A stretch of DNA of 64,000 bases from Rhizobium grahamii (GCF_009498215.1 NZ_CP043499.1:744001-808000); one strand, 5' to 3'; positions 1 to 9,678 are shown, counted from the stretch's first letter. The notes: generated by a model not told the origin, from the letters alone. Program-made: numbers and translations.

Positions 1-245
1 ATCGGACTAAGGTCCGGGGTGCCAGCAAAGACGACGTCACTTGTAACACTGCAGCCTGCGCTGCAGTCTTGGCGTGTGAACAGCGCGACAATATCGCCTG
101 ACGAGAAATAAAGCTTGAAACAAGCGGCGCTGAGGTTGCAAATACTACGACCTTAAGTAGATTGTCATATACTGCGGATAAATATCGAATATCGCGACGG
201 CCAAGCGCGGCCAGTCTAATCAAACTCAATCCATTCCGGTCCGAC

Positions 246-1469
246 ATGGTTGCATTAGCTACTCGCCAAAGCGCAGAAGAATCCATTCTAGATCTGGAGA
301 ATTTGATACTCAGCATTTCCATGGCTCGGGGATTGGCGGAGATCATGTCCGCGGTACGCCTTGCGGCAAGAAGGCTGGTTGGTGCGGATGGCATCACGTT
401 TGTCCTGCGCGAAGATGGGCTTTGTCACTATGCCGACGAAGACGCCATTGCGCCCCTTTGGAAGGGGCAGCGGTTTCCGCTTGAACAGTGCATATCGGGA
501 TGGACGATCCTTAATCGCCAGCCCGCGATCGTTGACGATATCTATGCGGACAATCGTATACCGCATGCCGCGTATCGACCGACCTTCGTACGCAGCCTGG
601 TCATGATGCCAGTCAGGGAAGAGGATCCCGTCGGGGCTATCGGCGCATACTGGGCGAAGCAGCACGTTCCGAGCGCAGAAAGTGTGCATATACTTCGGCG
701 TATTGCAAACAGTGCAGCGGTTGGCATGACCAACGTAGCACTGATCAATTCTCTGGCTACTTCACGAGAAGAGGCTCTGCGTGCCAAGGATGCCATTATT
801 CTTGCAATGGCGTCGCTGGCCGAAACCCGTGACAATGAAACGGGGAACCATATTCGTCGAACGCAGCACTACATTCGCGTTCTGGCCGAGGCCGCACGTG
901 CGCATCCTGCATTCAGGTCGGAACTGAGCGAGGCGCTGGTCGAACTCCTGTACAAGTCGGCGCCGCTCCACGATATCGGCAAGGTCGGTATTCCTGACCG
1001 GATTCTGCTGAAGCCTGGAAGGCTCAGCACGGACGAATTCGCGATCATGAAAACCCATTGCGAGCTCGGCATGTTGGCAATCGCAAATGCACAGCAGCAT
1101 CTCGGCGTGTCGAGTAACTTCTTGAGTGTTGCCCAACAGATTGTCCTTACCCATCACGAAAAGTGGGACGGCTCGGGATATCCCCTTGGGCTGAAAGGGC
1201 AGAGCATTCCGCTCGCCGGGCGTCTTATGGCTGTCGCCGATGTCTATGACGCACTCGTCTCGGAACGGATCTATAAATCAGCCATACCTCACGCCGAGGC
1301 GGTCGCGATCATCCTCGCGGAAAAGGGAAAGCACTTCGATCCGGAGCTGATCGACGTCTTCGAAACCGTTGCTCCTCGCTTCAACGAGATCCATGAACGG
1401 TTCATGGATGGTAGGAATAGAGTTGAAGAGGAGATGGACGACCATTCCGGAGCATCGGCGGCCGTTTGA
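246..1469 (+). CDS. GAF and HD-GYP domain protein (probable cyclic-di-GMP phosphodiesterase)
   Basis: The protein has an N-terminal GAF-type sensor region and a C-terminal HD-GYP domain, the class that hydrolyses cyclic di-GMP in the cytosol. Counting from an upstream TTG at 162, the HD pair is H270-D271 in HDIGKVGIPD and the second motif is HHEKWDGSGYP at 331-341, so the metal-binding and GYP signatures are intact. No transmembrane segment is visible. The in-frame TTG at 162 would add 28 residues. Neither start has a convincing ribosome site, so the ATG at 246 was preferred. It stands alone, with about 325 bases before the next gene. The HD-GYP assignment is firm; the ligand of the GAF region is unknown. 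Confidence 0.88.
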   Translation: MVALATRQSAEESILDLENLILSISMARGLAEIMSAVRLAARRLVGADGITFVLREDGLCHYADEDAIAPLWKGQRFPLEQCISGWTILNRQPAIVDDIYADNRIPHAAYRPTFVRSLVMMPVREEDPVGAIGAYWAKQHVPSAESVHILRRIANSAAVGMTNVALINSLATSREEALRAKDAIILAMASLAETRDNETGNHIRRTQHYIRVLAEAARAHPAFRSELSEALVELLYKSAPLHDIGKVGIPDRILLKPGRLSTDEFAIMKTHCELGMLAIANAQQHLGVSSNFLSVAQQIVLTHHEKWDGSGYPLGLKGQSIPLAGRLMAVADVYDALVSERIYKSAIPHAEAVAIILAEKGKHFDPELIDVFETVAPRFNEIHERFMDGRNRVEEEMDDHSGASAAV

Positions 1470-1794
1470 CGGCTGATTTCCAGATGGTTGGCGGTCGCGG
1501 CACTATGTTGCAAGAATTGGTGCGTTCGAGCAGCTGCTCGTGACACGGCTGGGTTCGGAGGCGGTCATCGACCTTAGTCAACGGGCGGTCGGAAACGCAG
1601 GGCGCGCTGGCGACATCACTCGGACATATGCTGTCGCATTCGTCAGAAGTAGAACTTGGTTCGAAGCCGCTCACGGGTCGGTGCCATTGCAAAAGGTAGG
1701 GCAGTGGATTTCGACCACCGTCACATGTAAACTTCGGGCACTCGGACAGGCGTAGTCACCCAAAGATCTTGACCCCGCAGGAGCGGTCGCCGCT
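1470..1794. other. Intergenic gap, no gene seen
   Basis: This 325-base stretch lies between the HD-GYP gene and the cyclase gene. Short open frames on both strands lack ribosome sites and protein-like composition. I see no strong hairpin or T-tract. Confidence 0.5.
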
Positions 1795-3551
1795 GTGGAT
1801 CGAAAGCTTGCAGCCATCCTTTCCACCGATGTTGTCGGCTTCAGTCGGCTCACCGCTCTCGACGAAGAGGGGACTATCCGCGCCCTTACCTTGTGCCATG
1901 ACCACATTGCGGAACTGGTGCGCGAGTATAGCGGCCGCATCTTCGGGAGCGCCGGGGACGGTCTCGTCGCGGAGTTCCCGAGTGCTGTTCAAGCGGTCCG
2001 CTGTTCGGTCGAAATCCAGCGTCGCCTTCTTCGTCACTTCGGAGACTTCCCTGGGGAACGTCGGCTGGAATTCCGCATAGGGATCAATCTGGGGGACGTG
2101 GTCGTGTCGGGCGGCGATTTGCTGGGCGATGGCGTCAATGTCGCCGCGCGCCTGCAGGAGATGGCAACACCGTCGGGCATCTGCATTTCCGGATCAGTGC
2201 GCGAGCATCTTGACGGCAAGGTGGCGTTCGCTCTGAGGAGTCTCGGCGAGCGGGCGCTCAAGAATATTCCGAGACCTGTTTGGGTGTTTCAAGTCGACTG
2301 GTCGGATGAGGCGCTCGGTGGGCTATCCGGATCATTTCCCGCCAACCGCTTCGGCAAGGATCAGCCGTCTATCGTGGTCATGCCCTTCGACAATCTCAGC
2401 GGCCCGAACGATGGGTACTTCGTGGACGGAGTGGTTGAGGAAATCACCTCGGCACTGTCTCGTGTTCGCGACTTCTTCGTCATCGCACGCCAGTCGGCAT
2501 TTACCTACAAGGGGAAATTTATCGACGTGCGCGACGTTGGCCGGGAACTTGGTGTGTCCTACGTGGTGGAAGGCACAGTTCGCCGGGGTGGTGAGCGATT
2601 GCGTATTTCTGTCCAACTCGTCGACGCCGAGAGGCGGACCCAACTTTGGTCGGAACGATACGAGGGTGTGACCGAAGACCTCTTCGAGTTCCAGGACAGG
2701 ATTGCGGCGCAAGTCGCCGGCGCAATCCATCCAGCCATTCGCAGTGCCGAGATCGAGCTGTCGAGGCGCAAGCCACCAAGCAGCCATCGTGCCTATGATC
2801 TGGTCATGCGGGCCTACCCGCACCTGTGGGGCCACAACAAGGAAGGAGTCAAGCTGGCAATTCCCTTGCTTCAGGATGCGATTACGATCGACCCGGCCTA
2901 CGGCCGGGCCCACGCTTGTCTGGCATGGTGCCACGCTCAGAACCTCGGCTATGTCTGGACTGAAGAACCGGGGCGGGAACTGGAACTCGCATTAAGCGCA
3001 ATCGAGGCTGCAACGCGCTCGATCGACGATGATCCGGCTGCTCTCACGGCGGTCGGGGAGCAATCAGCCACTGTGGTGATCAGGACCGCGCGGCCGCCTT
3101 CCTCGAGAGGGCTTTGGCACTTGATCCGAACAATGCGTGGGCATGGGCGAGGTTCGGCTGGGTCGCAAGCTACAAGGGCTTGCCCTATCCCGCCAGGGAA
3201 CGGTTCGAGAGAGCGATGACGCTCAGTCCAGCTGATCCTCTGGCGTTCAATATGAGAATGGGGTTTGCGCTCGCCCTGGCATTGGCAGGGTCTCTTGCCG
3301 AAGCCGTCTCCATCGCACGGGAAGTCGTCAATAAGCATCCGGACGTGACGTGGCCCTATCGAATGATGACCGCGTGGTCATCGATGAGTGGCGATGAGGA
3401 CACCGCTCGCTGGGCCGCAACGAAATTGCTGGCCGCCGAGCCAGGATTTACGATCGAGCGTTACATGAAGCGGCCTGTCTTTAGAGCCGTTCCCCAGTGG
3501 GCTGACCAGATGGCCGAGGCCTTACGAAAGGTTGGGGTGCCTGAGTGCTGA
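1795..3551 (+). pseudogene. Class III adenylate/guanylate cyclase with TPR-like C-terminus, frameshifted
   Basis: The N-terminal about 150 residues are a class III nucleotidyl cyclase domain. The metal-binding aspartates are in STDVVGFS (D12) and GSAGDGLVAEF (D55). A middle region typical of rhizobial cyclase-TPR proteins (VMPFDNLSG, VVEGTVRR, LWSERYEG) and TPR-like helices follow. The first frame is open to 3219 but turns to nonsense after 3058. The expected continuation (AISHCGDQDRAAAFLERALA, then LDPNNAWAWARFGW) lies in another frame that runs to 3551. Adding one base to the run of four G at 3055-3058 restores a single protein of about 585 residues, the usual family size. The start is GTG. 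This is either a recent null mutation or a homopolymer sequencing error. Confidence 0.85.
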
Positions 3552-3855
3552 AACCCACCGGCATGGGCGCGGCTGCGATTTGGGCGACGGCTGCCAGGTT
3601 GCTCTAACTGGCTCATCCGCGACGTTGCCTGAACGATCGCTCTTCATCTTCGGTGCCGATCGCAACGTAAACATGAACTAATATACCATATGAGATATAA
3701 GAACATTCGTAAAACGGATAGGAAACAAATCGACCGAACGGGCCGGCATGGACCTTGAGGACGCGAGACGGCCACGGGGGTAGCTTACCATCGCTCGCAT
3801 CGCAGCACGATTTTCGCTTTCGCGGCAGAGCCGCTTGCTTAAACTTCGGTGCGCT
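3552..3855. other. Intergenic gap between convergent genes
   Basis: About 300 bases separate the end of the cyclase gene from the end of the arginase-family gene. There is a short AT-rich patch near 3680-3700. I see no credible gene and no clear terminator. Confidence 0.45.
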
Positions 3856-4806
3856 TCATTTTCGGTGACGCGTCTCGGATGGCACGCTGCGCGCGAGATG
3901 GCCGAGTACGTGGCAGACCAGCCGGCCGGCAACTGTTGCCGTCATTGCATTGATGTCGGCCGCAGGGTCCAGTTCGACAACGGAAAGCCCTGCCAGTGTC
4001 CGGTCCTGCATTGTGGCGGCGATCAGATCGGTCACTTCGTCGAGGCGAAGCCCTCCGGGTGACAGCGCGTTCACACCGGGGCAAATCGACGGATCGAGGG
4101 CGTCGAGATCGATGTGGATCAGCAGATGACCGTCGCGGGGTAGGGCGTCCGCAACTGTCGTCATGCCCAATGCTCGAGACTTCCGAACTGTAAAGATGCG
4201 CGCACCCCATGACGTTGCGGTCTCAACTTCTTCTCGACGCGCGCTTCCCACGGCCCGGATACCGACCTGCGTTATAGAACGGACATTCGAGAGTTCGGAC
4301 GCACGCCGCATCGTGCTCGAATAGCCGAACCGCTCGCCAGCTATGTGGTCGCGCCAGTCGATATGCCCATCGATCTGCAGGATGTGTAGAGCTGGCACAT
4401 CCGACAATCCCTTCATGAAGGGGATGGCCGTGGAATCGTCTCCGCCGATCAGGATAGGCATGGCTCCGTGCGCTCGGATATCTCGCGTCGCACTTTCGAT
4501 TGCGTCTCGATTCTTGTCATTGGCGTGCGGTGTCGTCGGGACGTTCCCAAGATCGACAACCTTGAGTGCGCCATCGTTCAGCAGTGGTCCGTCGAAATCG
4601 AAATCCCAGTGATCGATGTGAACGGAGGCGGTGGTGATTGCACGGCGAACGGCGTCCGGTCCGGTCTCGCTTGGCGGTGCAAATTGGGCGCCGGCATAAG
4701 CGGTTCCATGCACGGCACCAAAGATTGCCACGTCAGCATGGGCCGCATCGGCGGCGGAAGGGACGCCAAGGAATGTCCCGGATACCTTCTGAAATTTCTC
4801 GGTCAT
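3856..4806 (-). CDS. Arginase/agmatinase-family ureohydrolase
   Basis: The 316-residue protein has the arginase-fold pattern: GGDDS at 121-125, DGHID at 146-150 and a late HIDLDALDPSICPG segment. These supply most ligands for a binuclear manganese centre that cleaves guanidino compounds to urea plus an amine. The first motif is normally GGDHS. Here aspartate replaces the histidine that binds one manganese in classical arginases, so the substrate may be a guanidine other than arginine or agmatine. It is transcribed alone, convergent with the cyclase gene. Other possible members of the family are guanidinobutyrase, formiminoglutamase or guanidine hydrolase. The family call is firm and the substrate is open. 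Confidence 0.85.
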   Translation of the reverse strand: MTEKFQKVSGTFLGVPSAADAAHADVAIFGAVHGTAYAGAQFAPPSETGPDAVRRAITTASVHIDHWDFDFDGPLLNDGALKVVDLGNVPTTPHANDKNRDAIESATRDIRAHGAMPILIGGDDSTAIPFMKGLSDVPALHILQIDGHIDWRDHIAGERFGYSSTMRRASELSNVRSITQVGIRAVGSARREEVETATSWGARIFTVRKSRALGMTTVADALPRDGHLLIHIDLDALDPSICPGVNALSPGGLRLDEVTDLIAATMQDRTLAGLSVVELDPAADINAMTATVAGRLVCHVLGHLARSVPSETRHRK

Positions 4807-5101
4807 ATCTGCTCCAGGCGGATCAAATCGGTAGCCTGCCGACCACTATCTGGTGGCGCCGATTGCTCGTAGCCATCAACGCACAGATTCCACAAGATCC
4901 CAAGTCGGAGCATCTCCCAAACCGCTACCACTGCGCCGCCCCGACCGTTCTCTAAAAGGTGCGCCTTGCTGAACTAAACTTAGAATCCTGTAGCCGGTGC
5001 CGAGGACTGCTTGTTGCCTTCCAATGACCAATTGATCCGCTTTGTATTGGCTGACATAGTTCCGCCGCGCATCCGCTCCCACCAAGCAAAAGATCCCATC
5101 T

Positions 5102-5950
5102 ATGACCGAATTCGCCAATCAACCCTCCACGCCCGTTTCCGCTCGTCCGCTGGCGAAGATCAGCCTGAAATGGAGCATGGTCGAGGAGCCTTCGCTCTCC
5201 ATCCTGGAAAAATTCCAGCTCTTGCGTGATCTCGGTTATGACGGTGTTGAGCTAGACTCGCCCAATGATTTGCCGCTCGACGAGGTTCTGAATGCCCGCG
5301 ACAAGACCGGCCTCAAGATCCCCGGCCTCGTCAACGCCGTGCACTGGAAACACCCGCTGACGGATTCTGATCCGGCGGCGCGTCAGGCCTGTGTCGATTC
5401 GATGGTCAAGGCGCTCCACGATGCCGCGCTCTACGGCGCGACGACGGTGCTGCTCGTTCCCGGCGTCGTCAACGCGGACACCAGCTACAAAACCGCTTAC
5501 GCGCGAGCCACCGAGGGAATCGCCGAGATCCTGCCGGCCGCGGAAGAAACAGGCGTATCGATCGCGCTTGAAAATGTCTGGAACGACTTCCTGCTCAGCC
5601 CCCTGGAGGCGGCGGATTTTGTCGATCGCTTCAATCATCCGAAGCTCGGCTGGTATTTCGATGTCGGTAATGTCCTTCGCTACGGCAGACCGATGCATTG
5701 GATCGAGGCGCTCGGGCCGCGCATCCTGAAGATCGACATCAAGGAATACAGCCTCGAAAAGATGAACAGCGAAGGCCCGTGGAAGGGTTTCGATGTCGAG
5801 TTGGGCGAGGGCGATTGCGATTGGGCCGCGGTCAACAAGGCTCTGTCGGATGTCGGCTATTCCGGTTGGGCGTCAATCGAGGTCCCGGGAGGCAACCGAA
5901 ATCGCCTCGCCGATCTCAAGAAGCGCGTCGACCGGATCGCCGCGCTCTAA
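5102..5950 (+). CDS. Sugar phosphate isomerase/epimerase-like TIM barrel (AP-endonuclease-2 fold)
   Basis: This cytosolic 282-residue TIM-barrel protein has the xylose-isomerase-like pattern. Probable metal-binding acids lie in the IALENVWNDF strand (Glu), the GWYFDVGNVLRYG strand (Asp), KIDIKEY and the final SIEVPGG strand (Glu). Related enzymes include hydroxypyruvate isomerase, inosose isomerase/dehydratase and the subunits that cleave 3-keto-glycosides. It ends 25 bases from the stop of a second, convergent TIM-barrel gene and lies near GMC and Gfo/Idh/MocA genes. I infer a role in isomerising or eliminating the oxidised sugar made by the GMC enzyme. The substrate cannot be read from sequence. 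Confidence 0.82.
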   Translation: MTEFANQPSTPVSARPLAKISLKWSMVEEPSLSILEKFQLLRDLGYDGVELDSPNDLPLDEVLNARDKTGLKIPGLVNAVHWKHPLTDSDPAARQACVDSMVKALHDAALYGATTVLLVPGVVNADTSYKTAYARATEGIAEILPAAEETGVSIALENVWNDFLLSPLEAADFVDRFNHPKLGWYFDVGNVLRYGRPMHWIEALGPRILKIDIKEYSLEKMNSEGPWKGFDVELGEGDCDWAAVNKALSDVGYSGWASIEVPGGNRNRLADLKKRVDRIAAL

Positions 5951-5975
5951 TCTCAAGATTGCAGGAGGGCAATGT

Positions 5976-6860
5976 TCAGCGGCCGCCAGCCGCAAACATT
6001 GCCTTTGCATTCTTCAGGCCGATTTCACAGCCATATTGCGTCGGTTCATTGCCTTCGTATTCCAGCGAGACGAAGCCGTCGTAGCCCGAGGCGACGATGT
6101 CCTCGATGATCGACTGAACAGGCAGATCGCCATAGCCGAAGACCGAACCGCGAATTGCCTGGCCGCCCACCGTCTGCAGCCAATCGGTGCCAGGAGCGGT
6201 CTGGCGCACATAGAAGTCCTTGATGTGGACGAAGCTTGCGTCGGAGAGGCAGGCCCTCGTTCCCGTCAGCGGGTTCTCATCGACGCAGAGGAAATTGCCG
6301 ATATCGACGGTGAGCTTGAAGCTCGGCAGATTGACCGCGTGCAGCAGCCGCTTGATCCGCTCGCTTGAGTTCATGAAGAAGCCATGGTCCTCGACGCTCG
6401 TCGTCACGCCATATCGCCCGGCATGCACGGCAAGCTCGTGGGTCGCTTGGGCGATAGCGGGGAATGCCGCTTCGAACTGGCCAGGCGCCGTCACGCGCAG
6501 CGACCACGGCACGACGTCGTGGCGCAGGAAGCGCACGCCAAGCTTGTCACACAGCTCGACATAGCGCTTCAGCCGTGCGAGTTGGAACGCGCGTTCGTTA
6601 TCATCGATGAAGTTGCCCGAAGTGCATAGGCCGGCAAGCGGCACACCGCTCTTCCCGGACGCTCCCGTCAGCCGCTCCAGCATCTCGGCGTCATCGATGA
6701 GTTGATATTGCAGGTCCTGTCCTTCGGGGGCGACGGAAAGCGTTGCCAGTTCGACATGATCGCCGCCGTGTTTGCCGACCCAGGCGAACACATCCTCGAT
6801 CTGCATGGCCCCGCTCTGCATCAACGGACGGAAACTATATGAACTCAGACCTATCTTCAT
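5976..6860 (-). CDS. Sugar phosphate isomerase/epimerase-like TIM barrel
   Basis: This second member of the AP-endonuclease-2/xylose-isomerase-like superfamily has about 294 residues. It starts MKIGLSSYSF, carries a metal-site-like TSVEDHGFF strand and KLTVDIGNFL, and ends with FVSLEYEGNE. An upstream in-frame ATG at 6923 would add 21 poorly protein-like residues. The start at 6860 is chosen because GAGGAG lies eight bases before it. It is divergent from the GMC oxidoreductase across a 120-base shared promoter region and convergent with the other TIM-barrel gene. With them it probably processes 3-keto sugars or inososes. The exact reaction is unknown. Confidence 0.82.
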   Translation of the reverse strand: MKIGLSSYSFRPLMQSGAMQIEDVFAWVGKHGGDHVELATLSVAPEGQDLQYQLIDDAEMLERLTGASGKSGVPLAGLCTSGNFIDDNERAFQLARLKRYVELCDKLGVRFLRHDVVPWSLRVTAPGQFEAAFPAIAQATHELAVHAGRYGVTTSVEDHGFFMNSSERIKRLLHAVNLPSFKLTVDIGNFLCVDENPLTGTRACLSDASFVHIKDFYVRQTAPGTDWLQTVGGQAIRGSVFGYGDLPVQSIIEDIVASGYDGFVSLEYEGNEPTQYGCEIGLKNAKAMFAAGGR

Positions 6861-6916
6861 CGCGGCATCTCCTCGATCGCTGTTATCAAACTTTGTTCGT
6901 AGACTAACGATCCCGG

Positions 6917-6960
6917 TTGACATCCGCTAGGATACATCTTTGTTAGATATCAAATTGATA
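6917..6960. promoter_or_regulatory. Divergent promoter region with a palindrome
   Basis: TTGACA at 6917-6922 resembles a -35 box directed toward the GMC gene; the best -10 is uncertain (TTGTTA at 6940-6945). A perfect palindrome TATCA-AAT-TGATA at 6948-6960 sits just before the GMC start, and a related ATCAAA occurs again near 6885. It is a candidate operator for a sugar-responsive repressor that is not encoded nearby. Confidence 0.35.
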
Positions 6961-6982
6961 CCGAAGAATGGGGAATAACGTA

Positions 6983-8470
6983 ATGCCTGAGCAATCTGCC
7001 GACGTCGTCATTATCGGGAGTGGCCCGACCGGCTCGGCCTATGCGCGCGTCATCAGAAACAAATGGCCGGAAGCGCGTATTCTGATGGTTGAGGCCGGCC
7101 CGCAGATTCTTCCGCAAAAGGGTGCGCATCTCGACAACATCGTCGATCTGGATGAGCGTGCGGCTTTCGAACTGCAAGCCCAGGGCGGCGATCGCAGCCC
7201 GCGCATGCCGATCAACAAGGAGGAATGGGAAGCGCGTCGCGCCGGCGGTTTCGACGGATCGATGTTGCGCCGTTCCGGCCTATTCATCGCCAATGAAGCC
7301 GATCCGCAGGACGAGAACCTGTTTGCCGGCTTCTCGGCAGCCAATGTCGGCGGCATGGGAACCAAGTGGTCGACCGGCACGCCGGTGCCCTCCGAAATCG
7401 AACTCGTGCCTTTCATCCCCACCGACGAGATGCACAAGGCTCTGGCGGTGTCGGCGCAATTGCTCGGGACCAACAAGGATCCACGCGCCGGCGATGTTGC
7501 AGCCATCGCCATGCGCGAGCGACTGGGCGAAGTCTTCAATCCCGGTCGCACGCCTGATCGCTTCGTTCAGCCCATGCCGCTTGCCGCAACGCCTGGCCCC
7601 GAGGGCCTGCGCTATCACGGCACGGACGTCGTTCTCGGCGATCTCGTCGATGAACCGAAGGAACGCTTCCAGATTCTATCCGAAACGGCTTGCCGCCGCG
7701 TGATTCATGAGAATGGCCATGTCACCGGTGTCGAACTTGTCCGCGTCGGCTCGGAAGAAGCCTTCGTGGTCAAGGCCGCAACGGTCGTCGTTGCCTGTGA
7801 TTCGCTGCACTCGCCGCAACTGCTCTACGCCTCGGGTATCCGCTCGGAAGCGCTCGGCCGCTACATCAACGACCACTATATCGTCTCGCAGATCAGCGAA
7901 ATGCAGACCGATGTGCCGATGGCGTCGATGAGCTGGATTCCGTCCACCACGGAGTTTCCCTATTCCGTCACGATTGCCGCGACCAGCCTGCATACGATGC
8001 CGAAGGCCAGCGAAATGAGTGGTCAGCCGATCGGCATGGGCTTTTTCGTGGCCTCCGACATCAGTGCCGACAACCGTGTCACCTTCGATGACAACAACCG
8101 TGACTGGCTCGGCCTTCCCGCCATTTCGATCCACTGGCGGCAGTCGGAAGGCGACAAGGCGCGCCTGGAAGAGGCCAAGGGCCATGCGCAGCGCATTTCG
8201 GCCATCATCGGTCGCCCAGCCCCCGGCTTTGCTACCTTCGTGCAGCCCGTTGGCTCGTCGCTGCATTACCAGGGGACGATCCGGATGGGCGAGCGCGACG
8301 ATGGTACCAGCGTCTGCGACAGGAACTCGAAGGTCTGGGGCTTCGACAATCTCTATGTCGCCGGAAATGGCGTCATCCCGACGGTGACCGCGACCAACCC
8401 GACGCTGTTCAGCGTCGCTCTCGCCAGCATCGGCGCCAGCCAGATCGCTGACGCTCGCCGCACTGTTTGA
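6983..8470 (+). CDS. GMC-family flavoprotein oxidoreductase, pyranose oxidase / glycoside 3-oxidase type
   Basis: The protein begins with an FAD-binding Rossmann motif (VVIIGSGPTGSAYARV). It ends with the GMC signature region LHYQGTIRMG and YVAGNGVIPTVTATNPT. These place a histidine and an asparagine where the catalytic His/Asn pair of pyranose oxidases lies. Such enzymes oxidise a sugar hydroxyl to a ketone. Related bacterial enzymes oxidise C3 of O- or C-glycosides. ATG 6983 is preferred over ATG 6968 because GGGGA lies eight bases upstream of it. No signal peptide is visible, so it is probably cytosolic. The Gfo/Idh/MocA gene follows after 16 bases in the same operon. I infer oxidation of a glycoside or inositol-like compound as the first step of the cluster. 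Confidence 0.85.
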   Translation: MPEQSADVVIIGSGPTGSAYARVIRNKWPEARILMVEAGPQILPQKGAHLDNIVDLDERAAFELQAQGGDRSPRMPINKEEWEARRAGGFDGSMLRRSGLFIANEADPQDENLFAGFSAANVGGMGTKWSTGTPVPSEIELVPFIPTDEMHKALAVSAQLLGTNKDPRAGDVAAIAMRERLGEVFNPGRTPDRFVQPMPLAATPGPEGLRYHGTDVVLGDLVDEPKERFQILSETACRRVIHENGHVTGVELVRVGSEEAFVVKAATVVVACDSLHSPQLLYASGIRSEALGRYINDHYIVSQISEMQTDVPMASMSWIPSTTEFPYSVTIAATSLHTMPKASEMSGQPIGMGFFVASDISADNRVTFDDNNRDWLGLPAISIHWRQSEGDKARLEEAKGHAQRISAIIGRPAPGFATFVQPVGSSLHYQGTIRMGERDDGTSVCDRNSKVWGFDNLYVAGNGVIPTVTATNPTLFSVALASIGASQIADARRTV

Positions 8471-8486
8471 CTTGGAGATTGCCTGA

Positions 8487-9545
8487 ATGACAAAGCAAAA
8501 ACTCACGGTTCTGATCGTCGGTCTCGGTCAGATGGGCAAGAGCCATGCGCTCGCCCATCACAATCACCCCGGATTCGAGATCGTCGGTCTCGTCAATCGC
8601 TCGGTACCCGACCTGCCGGAAGAACTGCGTTCCTATCCCTTGCGTCACGATTATTTGCAGGCGCTTGAAGAGTTCACGCCCGACGTCGTCTGCATCGCGA
8701 CCCACACGAACACCCATGCGGATATGGCCGTCGCGGCGCTGGAAAGCGGCGCGCATGTCTTCGTCGAAAAGCCGCTTGCCGCCAATGTCGGCGATGCGGA
8801 GCGCGTCGTGGCCGCCGCCAAGGCCAATGACCGGAAACTCGTCATCGGCTATATCCTGCGCCATCACCCATCCTGGATGCGCCTGATCGACGAGGCACGC
8901 GGCCTCGGCGGTCCTTATGTCTTCCGCATGAACCTGAACCAGCAGTCGAGCGGCAGCGCCTGGGCGATCCATAAGTCGATCATGCAGACAACATCGCCGA
9001 TCGTCGATTGCGGGGTGCACTATGTCGACGTCATGTGCCAGATCACCGATTCAAAGCCGGTGGAAGTGCGCGGCATGGGCGTGAAAATGGCCGGCGGCCT
9101 GCCTGATGGCATGTACAATTACGGCCACTTCCAGGTGCTGTTCGAGGATGGAAGCGTCGGCTGGTACGAGGCCGGCTGGGGTCCGATGATGTCGGAGACC
9201 GCCTTCTTCGTGAAGGACGTCATCTCGCCGAATGGCTCCGTTTCCATCGTCATGGACGAGGGCGCAAGCTCCGCCGATCTGGACGCCCATACCCGGACGT
9301 CCAGATTGCGCGTCCATCATGCAGAGCTGAAGGCAGATGGTTCTCCGGCAAAAGCGGATGATTGGCTTGATATGCATGACGAGCCGGGCCATCAGGCGCT
9401 GTGCGATCGGGAGCAGGACTTCGTCTATCGGTCTGTGGTCGAAAACCTCGACCTTACCCGTCACATGGACGACGCCGTGACCTCGCTGCGCATCTGTATT
9501 GCCGCGGACGAGAGCGTCAGGACCGGCCGCAGCATTGCTCTCTAG
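8487..9545 (+). CDS. Gfo/Idh/MocA-family NAD(P)-dependent oxidoreductase
   Basis: The 352-residue protein starts with a Rossmann dinucleotide motif (VLIVGLGQMGKSHA) and carries the family EKPLAAN motif (lysine at the active site) near residue 97. This family interconverts hydroxyl and keto groups of sugars, inositols and glycosides using NAD(P). It is 16 bases downstream of the GMC gene with GGAG before its ATG, and a 13-bp perfect hairpin follows it. Context suggests it reduces the 3-keto sugar released after deglycosylation, or oxidises the glycoside in parallel with the GMC enzyme. Inositol dehydrogenase is an alternative. Confidence 0.87.
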   Translation: MTKQKLTVLIVGLGQMGKSHALAHHNHPGFEIVGLVNRSVPDLPEELRSYPLRHDYLQALEEFTPDVVCIATHTNTHADMAVAALESGAHVFVEKPLAANVGDAERVVAAAKANDRKLVIGYILRHHPSWMRLIDEARGLGGPYVFRMNLNQQSSGSAWAIHKSIMQTTSPIVDCGVHYVDVMCQITDSKPVEVRGMGVKMAGGLPDGMYNYGHFQVLFEDGSVGWYEAGWGPMMSETAFFVKDVISPNGSVSIVMDEGASSADLDAHTRTSRLRVHHAELKADGSPAKADDWLDMHDEPGHQALCDREQDFVYRSVVENLDLTRHMDDAVTSLRICIAADESVRTGRSIAL

Positions 9546-9550
9546 CTTAC

Positions 9551-9582
9551 CCTCTGGCCGCGAAATACCTCGCGGCCAGAGG
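9551..9582 (+). terminator. Strong hairpin after the GMC / Gfo-Idh-MocA operon
   Basis: A perfect 13-bp inverted repeat (CCTCTGGCCGCGA and its complement, arms 9551-9563 and 9570-9582) encloses a six-base loop directly after the oxidoreductase stop. No T-run follows, so it may act as a 3-prime stabiliser or a weak or bidirectional terminator. Confidence 0.6.
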
Positions 9583-9678
9583 CTCTAGAGCCGTCATGCA
9601 TTTGGGCATGCGTGAGATTCGCACTTCGCGCGAGGCGTACTGGCTTGCTCGCCTGCTGGTCCGAACCGAAAAGGGCCG

